From Haplosporangium gracile (taxonomy: Eukaryota; Mortierellomycota; Mortierellomycetes; Mortierellales; Mortierellaceae): a stretch of 13,309 nucleotides of DNA. The notes below the pieces were generated by a model, which was not told the DNA's origin, searched no databases, and saw only the letters and a list, made by a program, of their open reading frames with translations. The stretch's first letter is position 1. Each line of letters begins with the position of its first letter. The translations under genes were made by a program, and so were the position numbers. The DNA is taken from assembly GCA_015499985.1 (NCBI GenBank), contig JAAAUF010000915.1:1-13309 (forward strand), read 5' to 3'. Shown one piece after another: positions 1 to 8,341 of the stretch.

Positions 1-376
1 AAAGTATATGGGAACAGGCGATAATAAGTAAAGTAGAAATATAATAAAAAAAACCTTTAGTACCCACACCCCGCCTACTCTCGCTACCCTTTTCTTCATC
101 GAAACACATTCATTATTCTTTTTGAAAACAGCTATTTGAACCAGGAAACCATTTCAACCACCTACATGTAAAATCAAAGGAGAATGTGGACATGAGAGAT
201 GAAAATAAAGAAATACCCTCTCAAAGGTACCAACATAGTATTCTTGGTCAGTTCTTCTCTAATCTCTTTGAAAACTGTTGCCTTTTTGAGTGTGTGTCTG
301 TAAGGACACCTTATTAAATATTATTATGGATGCGCCCTAATAAAACGGTACGCTCTATCTAGGTATAATCATGTAG
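1..376. other. A/T-rich intergenic DNA downstream of the seven-helix gene
   Basis: No gene is supported here. The stretch is A/T-rich and holds the presumed 3' untranslated region and poly(A) site of the minus-strand membrane-protein gene that stops at 377. On the minus strand there are several A/T-rich polyadenylation-like stretches, including TTTAATAAGG around 309-318, but no single site can be chosen with confidence. Confidence 0.5.
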
Positions 377-2459
377 TCAATAGTAAGCCCCACCATTTTG
401 GGAGGTCTTGGTCGTCCGCGTCATCGGGATCTCATCTTCAGCCTCACCACCCCTCCACCGCTGCGGAGTCATCGTCCTCTTGGAATCCGCTGACGACGAC
501 TCCATATTATCCATGTAATAGGTATGTGGAGAATGATGGATCTGCACAGGACTATGCATATCACCTCCGGGAGGTCGCATGGTCAGCGACCATGGCTTCT
601 GTGATTCTTGTGAGTGACGCGCGACTTTTGCGGCTGCAATTGCATCCGCATAGCTAACAATGCCCTCGTCTTGATCGTCATACCGCGACGATACGACGAC
701 TGGTCCACTCACTGTGCTGTGACGAGGAGCACCACCACTGCCTTGGTTCGAGTTGGTGTTGTTGCTGCCGCTGTTGTTCTGAGCAGCAGCGGCACGCTCC
801 TTGAACACGCTCCGTGTGTCTTCGACGATGAAGACACACAGGGTAGCCTGGATCAAGTTGACCATGCTATATGTCAGGAACACTGCGTAAGAAGATCAAT
901 TGAGAAAAGAAAATGAAAGAATGATGTGAGTGGGTGATAGTTGAAACAAACATTGAATACAAACGTTCGCTTGAAGACGACACGCATTCGACCAACAAAC
1001 AAAGAAGAGAAACGTACGGTAGTCGGTGAGGTAGACGGTGATCTGGCCGACAAGGATCTCGAAGAGAACAATCAGGAAGGTAATCCCAGCATTGATCAAA
1101 GCCAACCGACGCCAATGGTGGTGCTGCGTGTCACCCGTAATAATACCACTCTCATGACGATGCAGAGAAACAACACGCTCAAGAAAGAAAACAAAAATGA
1201 TAATCTCGGTCGCGATCTTGAGGTACTGCATAATGGCGGACATCTGCAGGTCCATGACAATATCGCAGGCGGTGCCTGCTACGTTGTCTTGACCCCTCAT
1301 GGTTATTGACAACCAGATACAGAGGGCAAAACGGACAATCCAGGTGGGGATAGTCATGTATGTGACCGCGCGAGGGTATCGTGTGAAGGACCGACAGCGG
1401 ATCAACATGGCGCATTCTGCCGAGATGGCGAATCCTTGGTAGATGATGATTCCTCCGGCTGCGACCCATCGGCATTGGATAGGGAAACCCTATTAGTTTT
1501 GATTTTTGTTTGTTTGTTTGTTTGTTTGTTGGGTTTGAGAAGAGGAGGAAAATGAATAAAGACAAAGAAAAATAGTGTTAGAGTCAAGGTTGCCACTGAA
1601 GCTTAGGCTGCTTTGAGTCAAAGTGAACCCACAAAACACAGCCGGACCGGATAAAATGAGAAAAGAAATACAGAAAAAAGAAAAAGATGGTGGCGACCGG
1701 AATGAATAGTAATTGGAGTGAGAAAAGAGCTCATGAGTACACCCGGACCAACCAGGTGGGACGCTTTGATATCCGTTGAGCTGACGCTTGAGGATACAAA
1801 GAGAGAAATGAATTCCGATCTCTCCCAATCTTGGTACTTTTTTGCCAGCCAATAGAACCTTAATCCCGCACCTCCCCCCTCTCCCCTAACCTTGACCCAC
1901 AATTTTCAAAAGAAAAGGTAAAACTCTCCGCACTGTCGTGAATCAAGAAAGAGCTCCATCCTCTCTGTCTCTCTCATTTTAGACGACAATAGTAGGAAAA
2001 GAATGAGTACAATACATAACGTGCCCATCATCGGTAGATAGCAAAAACACTTAATCTCTTTTTTTTCCTTCGGCTGAGTACCATCACCAAAAACACTCAA
2101 GGGCAGAACTGTAGGGGTCCATCAACCAAAAAAAAAAAGGGAGGGGAGGGGCGGGTGGGGCAGGGAAAAAAATGAGATGGCCATCTCAGGAAAAATAATA
2201 AAATAAAAGAGAAAAAGGAAGAGACCGCCTTCGATGTACTTACAGAAGAAAGCAGCAGCGTGGTCAAGTTGCGAACGGTGACAAACAAGAGCTGAAGCGA
2301 CATGGCAATGCTAAAGGGTTTGAACTCGCGGTACACCTTTGAGTCGATAGACCGAATGAACAGGAGTAACAGCCAGGCAACGGAAGCTGTAACGACAATG
2401 ACATTGATCAGGTACTTGTAGAACCCACTCGCGTCTTCAACTCCCAGAGTGAACGCCAT
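377..2459 (-). CDS. Seven-transmembrane, receptor-like protein of unknown ligand (spliced, about 397 aa)
   Basis: Three coding exons are visible: 2459-2244 (72 codons, donor TCT|GTAAGT), 1489-1018 (acceptor TAG at 1492-1490, donor C|GTACGT) and 882-377 (acceptor GCAG, stop at 377-379). Joined, they keep one frame and give about 397 residues. Hydrophobic segments lie at roughly 17-36, 48-71, 80-102, 115-137, 153-176, 200-224 and 229-250. Basic residues cluster in the loops after helices 1, 3 and 5 (for example IRCRSFTRYPR), which predicts an outside N terminus and a cytosolic C terminus, as in G-protein-coupled receptors. The tail of about 140 residues is rich in Ser, Asn and Gln and ends in GGAYY. 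I do not recognise a named family, and no Rta1 or rhodopsin signature was found. The first intron would be 754 bases, far longer than the others, so a small exon may be missing from the loop between helices 2 and 3. The ATG at 2459 directly follows GAGCAG, so an upstream spliced leader is also possible. Confidence 0.72.
1490..2243 (-). other. Long intron, possibly hiding a small exon at about 1786-1741
   Basis: This 754-base interval lies between a strong donor (GTAAGT) and a TAG acceptor at 1492-1490. Other clear introns in the window are 92 to 277 bases. A candidate mini-exon at 1786-1741 has a CCTCAAG acceptor and reads RQLNGYQSVPPGWSG. It would be in frame with the flanking exons only if the next acceptor were GCAG, just inside the following exon (after GGTCGCAG). 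The evidence does not decide between the two models. Just upstream of the downstream acceptor, the minus strand carries a (CAAA)n tract instead of a polypyrimidine tract. Confidence 0.35.
1504..1530. repeat. (TTTG)n tetranucleotide repeat in an intron
   Basis: About six uninterrupted TTTG units are seen on the plus strand, reading CAAA in the sense of the membrane-protein transcript. The repeat lies a few bases upstream of the acceptor at 1490. Confidence 0.85.
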
Positions 2460-3051
2460 CTGCTCAGTATGGTGTGTTCGTTAAAGGGGGCAGTTGAAAT
2501 GAAAAAAGAGGAAATAAACACGAGGATATGATGCGTGGATCTGCAAGGGATGTGGGATGTATCAGATGCAACAGGGACAAAAAGAGTTGTGAAATAAATG
2601 AAAAGAGGAGAGAATGAAAAGAAATTATCCGAAAGGAGAGAATATCTGGGCGCCTTTATATTATGGTCGTTGCGGAGCACGAGGGTCAAGTGTAACAATG
2701 GTTTTTTGAGAGGCAGGAGGCGGAGTGAGAATGGCCGAGGAGAGCGTCGAAGATGATGGACGGGTTGAATGAAGTGGGATAATCGGAAGATAGGTATAGA
2801 TATGGATATTAGTAACGCACAAAGGAGCAGATGAATGGAAAGAAAGGAAAAGGATAAGGAGAGGGAGGAAAGAGCGACGAAGATTGCCGTTGTGAGGTTA
2901 TGGATTATAAGTGGAGGAGAACAAAAGGCGGAGAAAAAAAAAAAAGAGCGGAAAGCTGAGTGGTCCGTGAATATGAAAAGGGTGAGGAATGGGACCGCTG
3001 TTTGCAACTGCTGACGATGAAGACGAACAAGTGGTGGAGAGAGAGAGGGAG

Positions 3052-3087
<36 letters not shown>

Positions 3088-3107
3088 GAGAGAGAGAGGA
3101 GAGAGAG

Positions 3108-3144
<37 letters not shown>

Positions 3145-4011
3145 AGAGAGAGAGAAGAAGAATAGAGAGAGAGAGAGAGAGATAGAAAAGAAGAAAAGAG
3201 GAAAAGAAAAGGCGGGGATAAGAAAGGTGACTAAAGGATTGGCCACCTTTGATACCCTCAGGGGCGTTGGTTTAATGGTCTTGCTTTTTTTCATTGCATG
3301 GCCCCACTTTTACACCCTTGTGCTGAGCCTAGTCCTCGTCGCTCTCTTCTTCTCCTCACCTCATCTCACCTCATTCCTCGTATCTCTTTCCTTCTCGCGG
3401 ACTTCCCCACACAAAAGTAGGCGAATCGACCGTAAGTGAGGGTTGAAGAAAAACGCTTAATTTGCTCGGGGACTCAACAGCTAAGCGCTTATTTCACACT
3501 CAGTAAACGCCTTTTGCCTTCTTTCTTCATTACCTCGCCAACTAGCCCAGGAAACCCTTTTTTCTCCTCCTTCTACCAGCCAGCCACGAAGGTTGGAGTG
3601 GAGCTCTTTCAATTCCAATACTTTCCCTCTATCTAATATATCTTTTCAACAGAAGCACACAAACTCTCTCCTCTGTTTTTCATTTCTCTTCAAGCAATTA
3701 CCTTCTTTTTCATTTTTTTATGGCCAGAAAAAAGTATGCCTTATCGAATCTGCATACAGAAGGAAAGGAAGAACGTTCATACTTTGCCAAAACTACAGTA
3801 CACGAGAAGAACAGCTCACCCCATTTTTCTTCTTTTTCTGCCCTTGCGAACTTGCGCTCGTTTCTCGGCCCTTTTGTGGAAAACGGTCGCCGGTTTTGCT
3901 TTTCGTCTATACTCCATTTTGCAAGCTTGGATTTACGGATCACACGTCCTTTCGGTCAAGCGCATCGTCACCCTCAAGCATCTTGACCAGCATAGTCGCC
4001 TTGGATGATAG
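2460..4011. other. Non-coding region between the transposase and the membrane-protein gene
   Basis: No gene is supported. On the minus strand it would contain the promoter and 5' leader of the membrane-protein gene, strongly pyrimidine-rich near the GA/CT tract. Long open frames here encode runs of Arg-Glu or Ser-Leu and are products of the microsatellite. The 3300-4011 part is rich in T on the plus strand. It holds the 10-base palindrome TAAGCGCTTA at about 3482-3491, with a related CGCTTAA nearby. It may include the 3' end of the transposon, but no terminal repeat could be fixed. Confidence 0.5.
3037..3213. repeat. GA-rich microsatellite / homopurine tract
   Basis: Nearly pure GA dinucleotides, interrupted by GGA and GAA steps, run for about 150 bases and then fade into AAAGA-type purine sequence. 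On the minus strand this is a CT tract upstream of the membrane-protein gene. It can encode only Arg-Glu or Ser-Leu repeats, so it is not treated as coding. Confidence 0.95.
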
Positions 4012-4734
4012 TCATTCCTCAGTGGAGGAACTCCTGTCTCGCGAACTGTACCTCTTGGCGATCTTGTTGCACACTTTCTGCTTGATCTCCTCTGCCATAT
4101 CCTGTGCGTCCTTTTGATCCTTGCCAAGTGAAAGCTGAATCTTGTCCCCATCCATGACCGAAGCAACCAATCGTACATAATATCGCCTGGTTTGACTTGC
4201 ATCCGTGGCCCCCACAGGTGGATACAGTGGTGGCCTCTTCTCCACATTGATCGAATCCTGCTCCAGCTCGTCAATTTGCGCCTTTGAAAGAACGTCCACT
4301 TGGCAAAAACAATGCTTCATTGTTAGGGCCTTGACATGCGACCATGCGTACGGAATAAGTGACCATGTCTCGCCGTTGGTAATCTTCTTCCCGGTGGCGT
4401 ACTCCTTTGTACCTGGTTTGTTGCTGAGCGTCTCGAGGTAGTGTCGTTTGAATGCGCTGATTATTTCTGCGTCCAAAGGTTGGGTAACGGATGTCGAATT
4501 GGGTGGCGGACGCTCGATTCGAAGACGTTTTCATGTCTCTCCTACAAGTGGGTCCTTGTTGGTAGACTTGCCGTGTGCTCCACATGAGTCGATAAGCAGA
4601 AGACTCCTGTTGTCGAGCCTGTCATCGAGGGAATGAAGCCACGCCTTGAACAGATCCAGGGTCATGTACCCATTTCCATGTTTTATCGAGACAATAGGAA
4701 TCTCAGAACATGACCGGACTCCTCGAGCTCGGTG

Positions 4735-4742
4735 CTTGCCTA
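4735..4742 (-). repeat. 8-base direct repeat TAGGCAAG, downstream copy
   Basis: This is the second copy, straddling the proposed acceptor. The distance between equivalent positions of the two copies is 92 bases, exactly the length needed to restore the frame. Confidence 0.6.
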
Positions 4743-4831
4743 GAATGTCAATCAACAAAACAAGATAACTAGCTTTTACATTCCAAATCATCCTTTCGTA
4801 ATACAATGACAGGGCTTGTTTACGTACTTGC
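4740..4831 (-). other. Putative 92-nt GC-AG intron in the transposase
   Basis: On the minus strand the exon ends in ATAG and the intron begins GCAAGT, the consensus for rare GC-AG introns. It ends TTCTAG before GCAAGCACC. Read through, the interval contains several stops and shifts the frame. Removed, it joins the IGK motif of the DDE domain in frame to the segment leading to IPIVSIK and GYMTLDLFKAWL. The 8-mer TAGGCAAG occurs at both boundaries (4834-4827 and 4742-4735), so any removal of 92 bases within the repeat gives the same product. Only the GC-AG position obeys splice rules. Confidence 0.7.
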
Positions 4832-4834
4832 CTA
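4827..4834 (-). repeat. 8-base direct repeat TAGGCAAG, upstream copy
   Basis: This matches the copy at 4742-4735 exactly and straddles the proposed intron donor. It resembles a target-site duplication, but eight bases could also arise by chance given the shared splice-site motif AG|GCAAG. Confidence 0.6.
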
Positions 4835-5837
4835 TGGCAAGAGGTCTCAAAGTCTCTGCCATTCTTGCTCGAGCAAGCGAAGATCCAGAGGCATTGACAC
4901 AGAAGAGAATCGACACGCAAGATGCAGCTCCTCGCTTTGGTTTGGAACCGCTCGCGAGCTCCTCCGTAGTGTACGAGTGAGTGGAAAGCTCCTTGAGGTA
5001 CATACCAGTCTCATCGCAGCTGTAGATGTTGTCGGGCTCAAAGTCGGAGCATATGTTGCGGATTTCGTTCATCCTGTCTGCGACAGCATCCTTGTTGACA
5101 GACCCCGCTTTTCCTCTGAGACTGCAGTAGGCGACACTGTACTCCCGCGTCATCCTCGAACGCCATGATGTCGTAAAAGAGATTGTGTGACCGAGAGGGA
5201 TATCATCAAAGACGAGAATGTCGTCTGTAAGGATATGAAGAACGGAATCGGCTGCGGCCAGGAGCTGAAGACCACTAACAACGCCATTGCTGCTCCTAAC
5301 CTCCAGTAGCCACTCATAGACGGTTTTGTCCAAGATGTGTCATACGAGATCGCCTGGATCGCTGGACATCGTGCGTTTATTGCCTCGATCATGTGCCACA
5401 TCAAACTTGATCTTGTCGAAGTTTCTACTCCATTGTATGAGCGACTGTCTTGTGATGAGGATATCCATGAACTTGCCAAAGTTGTTTGGTGTGACCTTCA
5501 CGTCAGTCTTCTTGCTGAAATGGCGAAAGACCTCAACCAACTCCATCCGCTGCCTCAGTGTATATCGCTGACCTCTATCGCCTCTATGACCTTTCGAACT
5601 AGCAGGTTGTTGAGGTTGATGTTCATCGGTTTCGTTTGTCTCAGTCTGAGCTTCAGCCAACCGTGTTTTGTACCGCAGAGCACGCGCTTCCTCCGTTCGC
5701 ACTGAGAACCCGTTCTGAAGCTGGTTGAGTGTAGAGGTGATGTTCGAAAGGGGGAGGTCTCGCTGACATGTGTTGGAGCTGATACGGGGTCTCTTGTTTT
5801 TTGTTATATGGGAAGAGAAGGAGAACGTAAAGAGCAT

Positions 5838-8341
5838 GATATGCTATCGATACAGACAGACTATGAGGCAAACTCTACGAGGATATAAGGAACATCAACC
5901 GCCTCAATGGACTGAATAATGGAATGTGATTCCCATCATCCGTTAGCCGTCAATATCTTTTAGCCCAACCAAATTTTGGATAGTACAGCAGCCTCAAATA
6001 GAAATTAACGTTTACATGGGGTCAACGCCGTTTTCCCATCCATTTTTTGTCCCACGTTTTTAGACTGGCAGTCATCCTCGCCACTAAACTTGCAGCGATG
6101 TTCATCACAGCACGCTGCCTTCCACAGCTCAAGACGTTGTGGAGGAGGTTAGGTCTAAAGTGCGCTTTTTAGCCCTTGTTGTCGACCTTTTATATCGCCA
6201 AGAGCACATAAACTCTATGGGCACAACAGGACTTTAAATACTGCATATGTAGTATTGAAGAAGAAGAGTACTACAAACACATTATCCGCTTGCCGCACTG
6301 TGGGGCTCGTCTCGTTGGTATTCCTTGGTGCCTGATTATGATCGGGATACACAAAAGCTGTACCGTCCACATCCCCAATCGGACCTTCTCGTCTGTTCTC
6401 CATTTCCCTACTACTGTAGTTTCAAGGTCTGTGTATAGTCCACCACAACTAAGTAGAGCCCTGAAAACGCCTGCTTGAAGGCAAGAAATCAGATACCAGT
6501 CCGAGTTACTCCGGATTCACTGTGAAGATACCTTATCTCATTGAAAGGTGTTTCAGAGATCAAAACCCTATTTGTAAACCATCATAGGTCTGATCATCCA
6601 ACGGTGCTAATGACGACGAGAATGATGATGATGACATCCTCACTCAAGCACGAATGCCTATGAGGAAAACATAGAGAGAAACAAAGAAGAAAATAATCTA
6701 CTGGAGTTTTCACGAAACCTCCTCTTTTTCGCGTGGTCGTTTTCTTTTTCTTTTTTTTTATTCCTTCCATATTAAGAAGTTCAATGACCCATGAATTCCA
6801 GTCAATTTTTTGTTCACTTAACACTTAGAAAACGACTTGCCGTGTGCAACGACTCTTCTTAGGATGCAATCGACACGTTCTTGAAGGAAAAGTCGACAAG
6901 TACAACGGCGTGGGCTGTAGTGTTTGTGCGTTTGGCCTCAATAAATTATATCCTCAATTCGCAGGTATGCATGATACCACCCCCATCAATGTTCAAGGTC
7001 CGACGATATTGTCAAGACAAGAAGACAATGAGGACGAAGGGTTAGAGAAAGTAGTACAGTAACGTTCTTTGTACAACTGCCAAGCAAAATACCGATTGTC
7101 ACCTAACAACTAAATAGCCTTCATCACGACATGACAATAGGTTGTGCGGCAGTGCAACCTCCCCCCCCGTACTACAGTGCACGCTTAATCGATGGATGAG
7201 AGAAAGGAAGCGGGACTTGTTTCCGTGATATGGAATGCACGAGAGCTTTCACCATTCAGGCCAACAACTTGAGTAATATCAAATGAACAGAAGAGAAAGA
7301 AGAAAGAAAAACTGGAACTTGCCATGTCGTTGTCGCCGTTTTCAGTTCTCTACCTCTGTCCCTGGCTCTTTTCATTCCATGAGAGAATGTCTCACAGGTA
7401 AGCTCATTTTTTAACAAACTCTTCTAGGCTGTTTTTAATCTCATGGCACACACATCATTCCTGGGATAAGTGGACGCTCGTGAGTCAAAAGAAGCGGCTC
7501 CAATTCATAAAACCTGGCTCTTTGCCCGCTCGTTTGAAACGGAGAAGGAATTTTTACTCGAAATTAGCGGAGGAGGTTTATTTTCTATTCGCGTTTTCGT
7601 GTCGAAGTACTCTTTCTCGGGATCTGACAATTGGGTTGTCCATTTCTTTCATCACCATTTTTCTTGAGTTCACTCAAGCGGTGACACGTTGGACCGCTAA
7701 TGAAAACATGGCTATCGGCGTCGACTCGATATCGCCTTTATCGCGTTGGGGAGAGGATTCATGAAATAAGGTTAAGTAAAGCGAGCATATACTTTTTCAT
7801 CATTGATGGAAAGACAGAAAAACCAATTAGAAATGAGAGCAGCAAAAAAATGTTTTAGGTGCTCCTTTCCATTTTTATTTTTTTTTGCATCGCCTAAATG
7901 ACATACAATATGCACCCGCCTGTCTGCATACATGCATGATTTCGTCCATTGTAATATTTTTGAGCGCCAGTATTTTTTTAAACAGCAAACATTTGTGAGC
8001 CGACATTCTTCTTTCTCTCCATGTGGGCACCCTGTTCGCCCATGGCTTACTCTTGCTTCTTGCTGCTGTTAGGAGGGACAGAGATGGGGACAATCCTTCT
8101 TTTTCTCATAAAACTGCCGATTCCTGCATGTGCATTTTCTTTTTTGCTTTTTTTTTTCTTCTTCACCACTCTACACCCCTTCCTTCCACATCATCCTTGA
8201 TAAATTTGTCTTTTTCCCCCTCTGACAATTCCATCACGCACCCACACCCTCATCAACCGCACAAACACATAAGCCCCTCCTTTTTCCCACCCTCTGCTTT
8301 TCTTCATTTTGCCTTTTCTTTCGATCTAAAAGAGAGTTATC
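5838..8341. other. Gene-poor intergenic region
   Basis: About 2.5 kb without a gene I can support. Short open frames (62 to 94 codons) occur on both strands, for example at 6215-6403 minus, 6844-7062 plus and 7480-7764 plus. None shows a recognisable domain, a splice pattern joining it to a neighbour, or convincing codon bias. The left part probably contains the promoter and terminus of the transposon. Two small hairpins sit side by side near 7663-7698 (CTTGAG/CTCAAG and GCGGT/ACCGC). The right part grades into the promoter of the flavoprotein gene. Confidence 0.5.
8130..8335 (+). promoter_or_regulatory. CT-rich promoter / 5' leader of the FAD oxidoreductase gene
   Basis: The 200 bases before the ATG at 8342 are strongly C/T-rich on the coding strand, a common fungal core-promoter and leader pattern. 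An A/T-rich element (TTGATAAATTTG) lies near 8197-8208. The exact transcription start cannot be read from sequence. Confidence 0.45.

Larger units (their letters stand above)
4012..5837 (-). pseudogene. Pogo/Tigger-like DDE transposase with two in-frame TGA codons
   Basis: The reading frame starts at the ATG at 5837 and stops at 4012. It would give about 577 codons after removal of a 92-base intron (4831-4740). From the N terminus there is a basic, Gln-rich lead, then a CENP-B/psq-type helix-turn-helix at codons 92-142 (TLRQRMELVEVF). A second, Tc5-type DNA-binding region follows at 5333-5150 (LDKTVYEWLLEVRSSNG). The DDE_1 catalytic core then shows CDETG with Asp at 5015-5013, LLLIDSCGAHG with Asp at 4590-4588, and QPLDAEIISAFKRHY with Asp at 4473-4471. 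This is the DDD arrangement of pogo elements. The frame is broken by TGA at 5342-5340 and TGA at 4533-4531. Each is followed by open, homologous-looking sequence in the same frame, and each could come from CGA by one C-to-T change. The copy is therefore probably a recently inactivated transposase, or one allele of an active family. The start codon is uncertain, and terminal inverted repeats were not found. Confidence 0.9.

Noticed and set aside
2960..3439. Plus-strand frame of 159 codons rich in Arg and Glu, and its minus-strand Ser-Leu counterpart
   Set aside because: Both are produced by the GA microsatellite; there is no domain, no codon bias and no supporting splice structure.
3593..4117. 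Plus-strand frame of 174 codons next to the transposase 3' end
   Set aside because: It is Phe/Ser-rich because of T-rich DNA, overlaps the transposase on the other strand, and has no recognisable motif.
4788..4830. A third inactivating stop (TGA at the end of the frame that closes at 4788) and a frameshift in the transposase
   Set aside because: Both fall inside the proposed 92-base GC-AG intron, whose removal restores the frame, so they need not count as lesions.
3850..6062. Possible terminal inverted repeats of the transposon: TGGAAAACGG near 3877 and GGGAAAACGG (minus) near 6035
   Set aside because: Only about nine bases match, the flanks do not, and no TA duplication could be lined up. 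Alignment of several copies would be needed.
6215..6403. Minus-strand frame of 62 codons starting MENRREGPIGDVDG
   Set aside because: Its composition is mildly protein-like, but it has no known motif, ends in a hydrophobic Phe-rich run, and shows no splice links to other frames; too weak to call a gene.
7480..7764. Plus-strand frame of 94 codons
   Set aside because: There is no family resemblance and no promoter or splice context; its length is within chance for this composition.
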